From: Patescibacteria group bacterium
GTDB lineage: Bacteria > Patescibacteria > Paceibacteria > UBA9973 > UBA2103
DNA: 27,828 nt
Direction of reading: 5' to 3'
Assembly (NCBI GenBank): GCA_018968865.1
Contig: JAGWZP010000007.1
Span: 1-27,828, forward strand
Shown: piece by piece, positions 1 to 7,752 of the stretch
Numbering within the stretch: position 1 is the stretch's first letter
How the letters are laid out: each line of letters starts with the position of its first letter
Notes under the pieces: model-generated
Told to the model about the DNA's origin: nothing
Databases searched by the model: none
The model's input: the letters and a program-made list of their open reading frames with translations, nothing else
Program-made: the position numbers and the translations under genes

Positions 1-195
1 TCGGCTGATTCCCTGTGCAATACGGCGATAGAGCTGGGCGCGATTTTTTGCAGGCCGGTCTAGTTCTTTCAGCAGCCGCGTCATCTTCGGCGCGATAAGC
101 GCCACGCTGACGACCCCCGCCGCCGCCAACGAGCGCAGGAGCAGATTCCTCATTGGCACGCGTTTCCGTTTCCGTCCTTTCCTTTCTGTTTTCAC
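1..195 (-). CDS. Unknown basic protein with N-terminal membrane segment, 3' end outside the window
   Basis: The first 65 codons are visible from a GTG at 193-195; the gene runs off the left edge. The first 13 residues are very basic (KTERKGRKRKR). A hydrophobic stretch follows (about residues 18-36, LLLRSLAAAGVVSVALIAP), then a charged helix-like region ending LYRRIAQGISR. A -10-like TACGAT ends 8 nt upstream of the GTG, with a possible AAGG ribosome site, which favours the GTG over the in-frame ATG at 151-153. The LYRRI..GISR end could be the start of a winged-helix domain like that of PaaX-type proteins, but this is a guess. I do not recognise the family. Confidence 0.6.
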   Translation of the reverse strand, partial: MKTERKGRKRKRVPMRNLLLRSLAAAGVVSVALIAPKMTRLLKELDRPAKNRAQLYRRIAQGISR

Positions 196-203
196 TTTAC
201 CTT

Positions 204-209
204 ATCGTA
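204..209 (-). promoter_or_regulatory. -10 element of the left-edge gene
   Basis: On the minus strand TACGAT is followed by 8 nt and then the GTG start. The same hexamer and spacing occur before lysS and murA. Confidence 0.45.
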
Positions 210-362
210 TCCTATAGGTGACAGTAGGGTGAAGCCGTTATCAACAAGAAGACGGTGTCTCGTTCGTAGAGACGTCCGCCAAGAACGTAGCGAGGGGACG
301 GCTGGCGATGATTAAAAATGCAATCCTGCCTGCCTTGGTTTATGAGCAACTGGCGGTCATGG

Positions 363-1613
363 TTACTTTCCCGTCGTCAAAAACTGGATGGCGCGCGCCA
401 TTTGCGGGTCCTTTTTCGCCGCGGCATCTGCAGCGGTATACGACACGGTGATATCCGGCGTTACGCCGTTGCCCATGATCCAGTGGCCGGCGGGCGTTAT
501 CCAGCGCGCAACGGTGACTTTCAGCGACCCGCCGTCGATGTCGATGAGCGTCTGCACCGAACCTTTGCCGAACGATTTCGTGCCGATAAGCGTCGCGGCA
601 TGGGAATCCTGCAGGGCGCCCGCAAGAATCTCGGAGGCGGAAGCGGAGCCGGCGTCAATGAGCACGACGACCTTCGTTCCCGCCGGCGCGTCGAGGTAGC
701 CGAGACTGGTATGGACTTGATTCTGCTCTTTGCCGCCGAAGTCTTCCGTCACGACGGTGGCGCCTTTCGCAAGGAAGTGGCTCGCAATATCAACCGCTGC
801 ATCGAGATAGCCGCCCGGATTGCCTCGCAGATCGATGACGAGCTTTTTTGAACCGGAGGCCTTGAACCGCTCGAACGCCTGATCGAACAGGTCTGCAGAA
901 TTGGACGTGAATTCGTACAGCGCGATACTGTACACGCCGCTTGCGGCATCAAGGCCGTCTTTGGTCTCAGGCACCTGTATGGTGTCGCGGACAACCTTGA
1001 TATCAAGCGATGTGCCGTCGCGAATGATGGTGAAGTCGACGGTCGTGCCGATGGGACCGCGGATCTTGGCGACGGCCTTGTCGATCGAAAGGCCGTCCGT
1101 TGATTTCCCGTCAATGGCGGCGATGAGGTCGCCCGCTTTAATCCCGGCTTTTTCGGCGGGAGTGCCTTTCAAAGGCGCGATGACGGTCAGGACATTATTC
1201 TTTACATCGATCTCCATGCCGACGCCCGCGAAGCTTCCCGAAATATTGTCGGCGAACGCTTTCGCCTCCACGGGCGGGAAGAATACGGTGTACGGGTCAC
1301 CGTACGAGGAGGCCAGGCCGCTGATAGCGCCGTAGATCCGGTCTTTCACCGTCGGCATGGTCGACGAGGCGTGGGTGATGACGTAATTCGCTTCCAGCGC
1401 GTTCCACGCCTTCCAGAAGGAAGAAAGGTCGGCGCTTTGAGAGGGCGTCGGGTCGAGGCCGTCGCCGACGAGCGGGATATGGGAGACGACGGCCGGCGCG
1501 GAGCCGCTGCCGCTCACGACGATGCCGGCGCCGAAGGAAACCGCCGCCACGAGCGCGAACGAGATCCCGCGTGCGACAATGCTTTGCTTGCGATAGTCAG
1601 TACCCAATTCCAT
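363..1613 (-). CDS. ctpA: S41 family C-terminal processing serine peptidase
   Basis: 416 aa. This is a carboxyl-terminal processing protease, anchored in the membrane with its catalytic part outside the cytoplasm, that cleaves proteins from their C-termini. Residues 12-34 form one membrane segment or uncleaved signal. A PDZ domain spans about 127-205 (GVGMEIDV, then AGIKAGDLIAAIDG). The peptidase core follows: DLRGNPGGYLD (261-271), GSASASEILAGAL holding the predicted nucleophile Ser325, and SFGKGSVQ with the general base Lys350. The 25-residue Ser-Lys distance matches the family. The frame stays open far upstream, but similarity begins near the ATG at 1611-1613, which also has a -10 element 7 nt before it. 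It is divergent from the CorA-like gene. No clear terminator follows. Which CtpA subgroup it belongs to is uncertain. Confidence 0.93.
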   Translation of the reverse strand: MELGTDYRKQSIVARGISFALVAAVSFGAGIVVSGSGSAPAVVSHIPLVGDGLDPTPSQSADLSSFWKAWNALEANYVITHASSTMPTVKDRIYGAISGLASSYGDPYTVFFPPVEAKAFADNISGSFAGVGMEIDVKNNVLTVIAPLKGTPAEKAGIKAGDLIAAIDGKSTDGLSIDKAVAKIRGPIGTTVDFTIIRDGTSLDIKVVRDTIQVPETKDGLDAASGVYSIALYEFTSNSADLFDQAFERFKASGSKKLVIDLRGNPGGYLDAAVDIASHFLAKGATVVTEDFGGKEQNQVHTSLGYLDAPAGTKVVVLIDAGSASASEILAGALQDSHAATLIGTKSFGKGSVQTLIDIDGGSLKVTVARWITPAGHWIMGNGVTPDITVSYTAADAAAKKDPQMARAIQFLTTGK

Positions 1614-1620
1614 CTTGCAG

Positions 1621-1628
1621 AGTGTAGC
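1621..1628 (-). promoter_or_regulatory. Extended -10 promoter of ctpA
   Basis: Minus strand TGCTACACT ends 7 nt before the ctpA ATG. A transcript from it should start at about the start codon. The identical element precedes yqeY. Confidence 0.6.
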
Positions 1629-1631
1629 ACA

Positions 1632-1640
1632 TGGTATTCT
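1632..1640 (+). promoter_or_regulatory. Extended -10 promoter of the CorA-like gene
   Basis: TGGTATTCT ends 6 nt before the ATG at 1647, with no Shine-Dalgarno. It lies only 8 bp from the oppositely directed ctpA -10, so polymerase could hardly occupy both at once. Confidence 0.6.
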
Positions 1641-1646
1641 AGAGTC

Positions 1647-2462
1647 ATGATATTTCGGCATGAATATCGCGGCGGCGTATGGGTTGACCTCGAACAGCCG
1701 AGTGAAGAGGAAATCAGGCAGGTCGTCGACGAATTCTCGATCAGCAAGCTCATCGAAAAAGAGATACTCTCTCCTACCCCGACCCCCTTGGTCGCGGCCG
1801 ATGCCGGCGTCACCCTTCTCATCCTGCATTTCCCGTCGCACGGCGCGGAAGACGGCGATACCGGCAATCAGGAAATAGACTTCATCGTCGGCGACCGTTT
1901 CATCCTCACCGTGCGCTACGAGATCATCGCGCCTCTGTACCATTTGAAGAAACTCCTCGAGACTCAGCAGCTCATTGCCGGAAAAGGCTCCGCCGTTACA
2001 ACCGACGTTCTGCTCGAGGTGCTCTTCGCGCATCTCTACACCTCGGTGCGCGACCATACGAACCATATCGCGAACCGCCTCGAGCGCGTGGAACAGGACA
2101 TGTTCGACGGCCAGGAACGCAAAACGGTGCGCGCGATTTCCAACGTGAACCGGGAATTCCTGCACATGGAAGCATCGCTCGCGAATCAGGAAGAACCGCT
2201 CGGCCGCTTCCTCAAAACGCTCACCGAGCGCGGCGGCTTCGACGACTCGTTCCCCGAGCGCGCCGAACGCATCCTCGCGGAGCGCACCCAGCTCGCGCGG
2301 CTCACGACGACGCATCGCGCGGTCGCGGCCGAATTGCGCGAAACCAACACCGCGCTCCTCGAAGCGCGGCAGAATGAAATCATGAAGACGCTGACCGTCA
2401 TCACGTTCGTCGTGGAAGTATCCATTTTACTTTTGGCCTTCGTGAACCTCTTAAAACCATGA
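1647..2462 (+). CDS. CorA-like divalent-cation transporter family protein lacking the GMN loop and second membrane segment
   Basis: 271 aa. The N-terminal alpha/beta domain (about 1-105, with VWVDLEQPSEEEI and DFIVGDRFILTVRY) and long helical stalk (about 120-245) are typical of CorA magnesium channels. The end is not: after NEIMKTLTVIT there is one hydrophobic helix (about 248-268) and then the stop. The YGMN signature loop and second membrane helix that form the CorA pore are absent. The stop lies within ATGA, where cysS begins, so the end looks genuine rather than a late frameshift. The start is set by the -10 element 6 nt upstream. It may be a non-conducting or accessory CorA relative; cation transport is not supported by the visible residues. 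Confidence 0.8.
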   Translation: MIFRHEYRGGVWVDLEQPSEEEIRQVVDEFSISKLIEKEILSPTPTPLVAADAGVTLLILHFPSHGAEDGDTGNQEIDFIVGDRFILTVRYEIIAPLYHLKKLLETQQLIAGKGSAVTTDVLLEVLFAHLYTSVRDHTNHIANRLERVEQDMFDGQERKTVRAISNVNREFLHMEASLANQEEPLGRFLKTLTERGGFDDSFPERAERILAERTQLARLTTTHRAVAAELRETNTALLEARQNEIMKTLTVITFVVEVSILLLAFVNLLKP

Positions 2463-3919
2463 CAGAATGGCTTACGCGCATCTTCAAGAAGCGGGACAAG
2501 GATCATCATCGGCCGGCGCAGGTCTTTTTCACTAATTCCCTTTCGGGCCGGAAAGAGCTGTTCATTTCCCAGCGGCCGGGGCTGGCGACGATGTATTCGT
2601 GCGGGCCGACCGTCTACGACCGCGCGCACATCGGCAACTTGCGCGCGTACGTCTTTTCGGACACCATCGCGCGAGCGCTTATGGCGGCCGGCTACCATGT
2701 GCGGCGCGTCATCAATATCACCGATGTCGGCCACTTGGTCGGCGACGGCGACCGCGGCGAAGATAAAATGGCGGTCGGCGCCGTGCGCGAACACACGACG
2801 CCCGAGATGATCGCAGCGCGCTACACCAAGCTTTTTATCGAAGACATAGGCGACTTGAATATCGATACGGACGATATCCTTTTTCCGAAAGCGACCGACT
2901 ACATCAAAGAGCAAATAGCGATGGCGAAAACCCTTGAGGAAAAAGGATTCGCCTATTATCTTGCCGAAGGCCTCTACTTTGATACGCAAAAATTCCCAAA
3001 TTACGGAAAGCTGGGCGGGCTCTCCGGCGTCGTGCAGAATGCCGGCGCGCGCGTCGACGTCGTCAAGGGGAAGCGCCATCCCGCCGATTTCGTTCTCTGG
3101 CGAACCGCGAAACCGAACGACCTCCAGCAATGGGACAGCCCGTGGGGCCGCGGCAATCCGGGCTGGCATATTGAGTGTTCGGCGATGATCCGAGCGCTCC
3201 TCGGTCAGGAGATCGATATCCATACCGGCGGAGAAGATCTCTCGCCGATCCATCATAATAATGAAATCGCCCAATCCGAAGCGGTGAGCGGCCGCACGTT
3301 CGTGCATTACTGGATGCACAGCGCGTTCCTCACGATGAACGGAGAGAAGGCGTCAAAATCGCTCGGGAATGTCGTCTACTTGTCCGACATCGTTGAGAAA
3401 GGATTCCACCCGCTCTCGCTCCGCTACTTTTTCCTGCAAGCGCAGTACCGCACGCCCCTCTCCTTCTCATGGGACGCGCTTGCCGGAGCGGCGAGCGCGC
3501 TCGAGCGGCTCCAGAAGCTTGCGTACGACGTCGGCCAAGAATCGAAACATAGAGAAGCACCTTCTGAAGCGCGCAACCGCTTCCTTGCGGAACTGCGCGA
3601 CGACCTCGCAACGCCCCAGGCGCTCAGCATCCTCTGGGACTCGCTCAAGAGCGAAGATTATGCGCCGGAAGAGAAATGGGGGCTTATTCAAGACGCCGAA
3701 GCGCACCTCGGCCTCTCCCTTGTGACCGCAACCGCAGGCGGCGCCATACGCGAGGCGGACCTGCCGGACCATGTGAGGAAATTGCTCGCCGAGCGCGAAG
3801 CGGCGCGCGTTTCCAAGGATTATGCGACGGCCGACCGCATCCGGGCCGACATCAAGCGCAGTGGATATCGTGTGGATGACGGGCCGAACGGGCCGGTGTT
3901 GTCCAAGGACACAATTTGA
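2459..3919 (+). CDS. cysS: Cysteine--tRNA ligase
   Basis: 486 aa, full length for the family. It charges tRNA-Cys with cysteine. The class I signatures are HIGN at 57-60 (in TVYDRAHIGNLRAY) and KASKS at 297-301, standing for KMSKS. The likely zinc ligands of the cysteine site are C48 (YSCGPT), C240 (WHIEC) and the HH pair at 265-266. The usual FPHHENE segment reads SPIHHNNE here, a small deviation. The first 20 or so residues are a basic extension ahead of the usual start of the domain. Its ATG overlaps the stop of the CorA-like gene (ATGA), which suggests coupled translation. The dnaB promoter overlaps its stop codon. Confidence 0.97.
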   Translation: MTEWLTRIFKKRDKDHHRPAQVFFTNSLSGRKELFISQRPGLATMYSCGPTVYDRAHIGNLRAYVFSDTIARALMAAGYHVRRVINITDVGHLVGDGDRGEDKMAVGAVREHTTPEMIAARYTKLFIEDIGDLNIDTDDILFPKATDYIKEQIAMAKTLEEKGFAYYLAEGLYFDTQKFPNYGKLGGLSGVVQNAGARVDVVKGKRHPADFVLWRTAKPNDLQQWDSPWGRGNPGWHIECSAMIRALLGQEIDIHTGGEDLSPIHHNNEIAQSEAVSGRTFVHYWMHSAFLTMNGEKASKSLGNVVYLSDIVEKGFHPLSLRYFFLQAQYRTPLSFSWDALAGAASALERLQKLAYDVGQESKHREAPSEARNRFLAELRDDLATPQALSILWDSLKSEDYAPEEKWGLIQDAEAHLGLSLVTATAGGAIREADLPDHVRKLLAEREAARVSKDYATADRIRADIKRSGYRVDDGPNGPVLSKDTI

Positions 3920-3925
3920 TACAAT
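3917..3925 (+). promoter_or_regulatory. Extended -10 promoter of dnaB
   Basis: TGATACAAT overlaps the cysS TGA and ends 9 nt before the dnaB ATG. There is no Shine-Dalgarno in between. Confidence 0.55.
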
Positions 3926-3934
3926 CAAGCGGCA

Positions 3935-5296
3935 ATGGCTGCCGACCGCATTCCTCCCCAATCGCTTGAATCCGAACGCGCGCTCCTTGGCGCCCTCCTC
4001 CTCAAGCCCGATGCTATTCATGACGTTTCGGATCTCATTCATCCCGATTCTTTTTACGCAGAGAAGCACCGGCTCATATTCGGTGCGATGCGCGAGCTCG
4101 CCGATCGCGGCGAGCCGATCGACCAGCTTTCCCTCTCCGAGCGGCTGCAGAACCAAGGGTTGCTTGAACGCAGCGGCGGCCGCTCCTATCTCGCCGAGCT
4201 CGCGGGCTCCGCGCCGGCGCCGGGCAATTTCCCCCACTATGCCGAACTCGTCTCGCGCAAATACCTGATGCGTTCGCTCATCGACGCCGCCTACGGCATC
4301 ACCGAATCCGCGTATGATGACGCACGCGAGACGATGGAGGTCTTGGACGAAGCCGAGAAAAGCGTTTACGCCATCGGCAACGCTTCGGCCGCGCATAAGT
4401 TCACGGCGATCGGCGATAAGATACACGAAGCGTGGGACCGCATCGAAGCGCTCTCCAAGAAAGACGGCGGCATCCGCGGCGTCCCTTCCGGCTTCCCCGC
4501 GCTCGACAATCTCCTCTCGGGTTTCCATCCTTCCGACCTCGTCATCATCGCCGCGCGCCCTTCGGTCGGCAAGACGTCGCTTGCGCTCGACATCGCGCGG
4601 AACGCCGCCGTCCGCCATAACGTCCCCGTCGGCATCTTCTCGCTCGAAATGAGTTCGGAACAGCTCATCGACCGCATGCTCGCCGCGGAGTCCTTCGTCA
4701 ATTCGTGGAAACTGCGCACCGGCCAGGTGCGGGAAGCGGAAGACTTTAACCGCATCCGCGACGCGCTTGAAACGCTCTCCAAAGCGCCCATTTATATCGA
4801 CGACAAGCCGGGCAACAACATCCTCGCGATGCGCGCCGTTGCGCGCCGGCTGAAGCGCGAGCGCGGCATCGGGCTCATCGTCGTTGATTACCTCCAGCTC
4901 ATGGCGCCGACCTCGACCAAGTCTTCGGACTCGCTCGTCCAGCAGGTCACGGAAATCTCGCGTTCCTTGAAATCGCTCGCGCGCGAACTCGAAGTACCGG
5001 TCATCGCGCTCTCCCAGCTTTCCCGCGCGGTGGAACAGCGCGGCGGCAAGCCTCGGTTGAGCGATTTGCGCGACTCGGGTTCCATCGAGCAGGACGCCGA
5101 CGTGGTGATGTTCATCCACCGCGAAGACAAGCGCAACCCCGAGAGCGACCGGCCGGGCATTGCGGAAATCCTCATCGAGAAGCACCGGAACGGCCCGACG
5201 GGCAAGACCGAGCTCTATTTCGACGAGAAGCGCGCCACCTTCCAGCCGGTTGACACGACCGGCTACGGCGAGCTCGCCACAGAATTTAATGGATAA
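3935..5296 (+). CDS. dnaB: Replicative DNA helicase
   Basis: 453 aa, the usual DnaB length. It is the hexameric helicase that unwinds DNA at the replication fork. The N-terminal primase-interacting domain (about 5-105) begins PPQSLESERALLGALL, a classic DnaB opening. The RecA-like C-terminal domain carries the Walker A motif ARPSVGKT (207-214), Walker B LIVVDYLQLM, and the arginine-finger region IEKHRNGPTG near the end. SGSIEQDADVVMFIHRED is also characteristic. It has its own -10 element overlapping the cysS end, and recR starts inside its last 8 nt. Confidence 0.97.
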   Translation: MAADRIPPQSLESERALLGALLLKPDAIHDVSDLIHPDSFYAEKHRLIFGAMRELADRGEPIDQLSLSERLQNQGLLERSGGRSYLAELAGSAPAPGNFPHYAELVSRKYLMRSLIDAAYGITESAYDDARETMEVLDEAEKSVYAIGNASAAHKFTAIGDKIHEAWDRIEALSKKDGGIRGVPSGFPALDNLLSGFHPSDLVIIAARPSVGKTSLALDIARNAAVRHNVPVGIFSLEMSSEQLIDRMLAAESFVNSWKLRTGQVREAEDFNRIRDALETLSKAPIYIDDKPGNNILAMRAVARRLKRERGIGLIVVDYLQLMAPTSTKSSDSLVQQVTEISRSLKSLARELEVPVIALSQLSRAVEQRGGKPRLSDLRDSGSIEQDADVVMFIHREDKRNPESDRPGIAEILIEKHRNGPTGKTELYFDEKRATFQPVDTTGYGELATEFNG

Positions 5297-5891
5297 GATT
5301 GACGAACTCGCCGCGGCCCTCGCTCGACTCCCCGGCATCGGTCCGCGCCAAGGGAAACGCTTTGTCTATTACCTCCTTGCTGCGCCCGCACCCGAGCGCG
5401 CGAAGCTTGCCGAACTCATCGCCTTGCTGGGCAAAGAAGTCCGCCAGTGTCCCGAATGTTTGCGTTTCTATAACGGCACCGCGGCAAACATCTGCGCGTA
5501 TTGTTCCGACGCGAAGCGCGACGATACCCTTTTGATGCTCGTGGAAAAAGACCAGGACCTCGCCGCGGTAGAACGCGCGGGCAACTGGCGCGGCCGTTAC
5601 TTCGTACTCGGCGGCGTGCTGACCCTTTCGGGCAAAGGTTCGATCCGGGAAAAGGAATTGCTCCGGACCGTCGAGAAGCGGTTGAAAAATAATTTGAAGG
5701 AAGTCGTGCTTGCGCTCTCGGCGACAAGCGAAGGCGAACATACCGCGGACCGCGTGCGCGAACTCCTCGCGCCCTACCGCGACCACATGAAGACATCCGT
5801 GCTCGGCCGCGGCCTTTCCACCGGAAGCGAACTCGAATATTCCGACGCTGAAACGCTCCGCGCCGCACTCACAAACCGCAAAGAGGCTTGA
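5289..5891 (+). CDS. recR: Recombination mediator protein RecR
   Basis: 200 aa, the standard length. RecR works with RecF/RecO to load RecA on single-stranded DNA. A helix-hairpin-helix region (LPGIGPRQGKRFVYYLL, 14-30) is followed by a four-cysteine zinc finger (C54, C57, C69, C72), then a Toprim domain (about 82-175) with LVEKDQD, and the family-typical end LSTGSELEYSDAETL. The ATG at 5289 overlaps the dnaB stop by 8 nt with no Shine-Dalgarno, so translation is probably coupled to dnaB. A strong palindromic terminator follows directly. Confidence 0.97.
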   Translation: MDKIDELAAALARLPGIGPRQGKRFVYYLLAAPAPERAKLAELIALLGKEVRQCPECLRFYNGTAANICAYCSDAKRDDTLLMLVEKDQDLAAVERAGNWRGRYFVLGGVLTLSGKGSIREKELLRTVEKRLKNNLKEVVLALSATSEGEHTADRVRELLAPYRDHMKTSVLGRGLSTGSELEYSDAETLRAALTNRKEA

Positions 5892-5894
5892 TAC

Positions 5895-5934
5895 AAAATA
5901 AAAGCACTACGATATATCGTAGTGCTTTTATTTT
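5895..5934. terminator. Perfect 40-bp palindrome, bidirectional terminator between recR and the DEAD-box gene
   Basis: Two 20-bp arms meet with no required loop at 5914/5915. The core is GCACTACGATA and the outer ends are A-rich on the left and T-rich on the right, giving a U-tract on both strands. It sits between two convergent genes. Confidence 0.9.
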
Positions 5935-5967
5935 CTGTAAAATTGTTTAACAACCCTGAATGAAGAC

Positions 5968-7314
5968 CTATCTATCCTGAATAAAGGTCAGCGCCTTGCC
6001 CTTGAGCGCGGCGCGGCCGGTGCGGCCGATGCGGTGGACGTAGTCCTCGTAGGTCGACGGAAGGTCGTAGTTGATGACGTGCGAGACAGCGGGGATATCA
6101 ATGCCGCGGGCCGCGACGTCGGTCGCCACCAGCACACTCACTTTCCCCGCCTTGAAGGCCTCCAAGGCCCTCTGGCGCGCTCCTTGGGTCTTATTGCCAT
6201 GGATGCTCTCCGCGTGGATGTGGAGGCGGGAGAGCGCCTTCGCGAGCTTCTCCACGCCGAACTTCGTGCGCCCGAAGACGAGTACGCGGCTGAATTCGCG
6301 GTCCTTGAGCAGTTCGGCAAGCACCTCGAACTTATCCTTCCCGCGCGGAATGCGCACGACGTCCTGGTCAACGCTCGACGGCGTGTCGCGCGTCTTGACC
6401 GAGATGATGACCGGGCTCGTGAGGAAATCGCCGATGAGCTTTTCAATGTCCTTCCCCATTGTCGCTGAGAAGAAGAGCGTGTGGCGCTCCTTGCGCATTT
6501 TGGAAAGGATCATGCGCATATCGTCGATGAAACCCATGTCGAGCATGCGGTCCGCTTCGTCGAGGACGACCGTGCCGAACTCCGTGAGCACGAGCGCGCG
6601 GCGCTCCATGAGGTCCTTCAGACGGCCCGGCGTACCGATGACGAACGCCGGATCGTGCTTCAGCTGGCTGATCTGCGGGCCGATGTTGGCGCCGCCGACT
6701 GCGACCATGCCGCGGAACCCAAGCCCTCTGGCAAAGCCCGCGAGCTCCCTCTCAATCTGCACGGCGAGCTCCCGGGTGGGCGCCATGATAAGCACGCGCT
6801 CCCCTTTCTGCTTCATCACTTTGTCGATGAGCGGGATGAGGAACGCCGCCGTCTTGCCGGTGCCGGTCTCGGCGAGCCCAACCACGTCTTGGCCGAGGAG
6901 TGCGTGCGGAATGGCCTTGTCTTGGATAGGCGTCGGGGACACATAGTGCCGCGCCTCGATGTTCTTCTTGAGGTGCGGATTGATATCGAAATCGGAGAAC
7001 TTATGTTCGGGGACGAACACCGGCTCCGAGGTCGTGACGACCGTCTTGTTCGTGAACTTGGCGATCTCGGCTTCGGTCTCGCCGAACGAGCCGAAGCCGC
7101 CGCGACGCGCCGGAGCGCGACCGCGGCTACTGAAGCCGCCGCGCGCGCCGTAACCGCCCCGACTGCCATAGCTTGAACCGCCACGAGACGGGTACCGACT
7201 CGGGCTTGCGCCGCGCCCGGCAGCCGGGCGCGGCGAATACGGGCGGCTACTGCCGCTTCGAGAACTGCCTGACGAACTACCTGCTGACTGATGATTCCAT
7301 CTTCCTATTTGCAT
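5968..7314 (-). CDS. DEAD-box ATP-dependent RNA helicase with N-terminal Ser/Arg/Gly-rich tail
   Basis: 448 aa. It unwinds RNA duplexes, probably in ribosome assembly or mRNA turnover. All core motifs are present: Q motif SPTPIQ (126-131), AETGTGKT (148-155), PTRELA, TPGR, DEAD (252-255), SAT (283-285), ATDVAARGID and HRIGRTGR (427-434). The first 75 residues are low complexity, rich in Ser, Gly, Arg and Tyr with several RGG/SRGG repeats. Such tails usually sit at the C-terminus in bacterial relatives; here the protein ends just after motif VI. The start at 7314 follows a GGTATCTA element 14 nt upstream. It is closest in style to RhlE/CsdA proteins. Confidence 0.95.
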   Translation of the reverse strand: MQIGRWNHQSAGSSSGSSRSGSSRPYSPRPAAGRGASPSRYPSRGGSSYGSRGGYGARGGFSSRGRAPARRGGFGSFGETEAEIAKFTNKTVVTTSEPVFVPEHKFSDFDINPHLKKNIEARHYVSPTPIQDKAIPHALLGQDVVGLAETGTGKTAAFLIPLIDKVMKQKGERVLIMAPTRELAVQIERELAGFARGLGFRGMVAVGGANIGPQISQLKHDPAFVIGTPGRLKDLMERRALVLTEFGTVVLDEADRMLDMGFIDDMRMILSKMRKERHTLFFSATMGKDIEKLIGDFLTSPVIISVKTRDTPSSVDQDVVRIPRGKDKFEVLAELLKDREFSRVLVFGRTKFGVEKLAKALSRLHIHAESIHGNKTQGARQRALEAFKAGKVSVLVATDVAARGIDIPAVSHVINYDLPSTYEDYVHRIGRTGRAALKGKALTFIQDR

Positions 7315-7337
7315 ATAGTGATTGTTGTTAGATACCT

Positions 7338-7360
7338 AAAAATAAAGGCGAAACGCCTTT
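7338..7360 (-). terminator. Intrinsic terminator after rplU
   Basis: On the minus strand a hairpin AAAGGCG-TTT-CGCCTTT is followed by a T-rich tail (TTATTTTT). It lies 33 nt beyond the rplU stop and just upstream of the DEAD-box gene promoter. Confidence 0.85.
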
Positions 7361-7392
7361 TTGCGTTGAAGTCTGTTCCCGAAAACGAGGAG

Positions 7393-7710
7393 TCAGGAGA
7401 TTGAGTCGATCTTAACCTTGAGAATCGGCTGGCGGTGGCCCTTGCGCTTGTAGTAGCGGCTCTTCGGCTTGTACTTCACCACCTCAATTTTCTTATCCAA
7501 TCCGGCGAGAACAACGGTGCCCTTGACCTCCGCGCCTTTGATAACCGGCGCGCCGATGGTCGTGTCCGAGCCGTTGTCCACGAGGAGCACCTCGCCAAAG
7601 ACAACCGTGTCACCCTTCTTCAAATCCCCGGGGAGCTTCTCAATAACAATTGAGTCGCCCTTGGAGACGACATACTGCTTCCCGCCGGTCTTGATTACGG
7701 CCACTTCCAT
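7393..7710 (-). CDS. rplU: 50S ribosomal protein L21 (bL21)
   Basis: 105 aa, full length. It binds 23S rRNA in the large subunit. The opening VAVIKTGGKQYVVSKGD and the signature KPKSRYYKRKGHRQP near the C-terminus are diagnostic for bL21. Most bacteria have rpmA (bL27) directly downstream; here the gene stands alone between its own -10 element and its own terminator. The ATG at 7708-7710 has no Shine-Dalgarno. Confidence 0.97.
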   Translation of the reverse strand: MEVAVIKTGGKQYVVSKGDSIVIEKLPGDLKKGDTVVFGEVLLVDNGSDTTIGAPVIKGAEVKGTVVLAGLDKKIEVVKYKPKSRYYKRKGHRQPILKVKIDSIS

Positions 7711-7719
7711 AGTCCCTGC

Positions 7720-7728
7720 AATATAGCA
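7720..7728 (-). promoter_or_regulatory. Extended -10 promoter of rplU
   Basis: Minus strand TGCTATATT ends 9 nt before the ATG. Confidence 0.6.
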
Positions 7729-7752
7729 TTTCCCTATATAAAAGACAAGCTT

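Noticed and set aside
251..273. Hairpin GTCTC/GAGAC in the 196-362 gap as a ctpA terminator
   Set aside because: Short stem, seven-nt loop and no T-tract on either strand. Apart from the promoter of the left-edge gene I see nothing else in this gap.
1614..2315. In-frame upstream extension of ctpA across the CorA-like gene (650 codons in all)
   Set aside because: The added part is antisense to a supported gene; family similarity and the -10 element place the start at 1613.
3467..5338. 623-codon open frame on the minus strand opposite cysS and dnaB
   Set aside because: Arginine- and glutamate-rich shadow translation of GC-rich genes with clear plus-strand family motifs; no recognisable domain.
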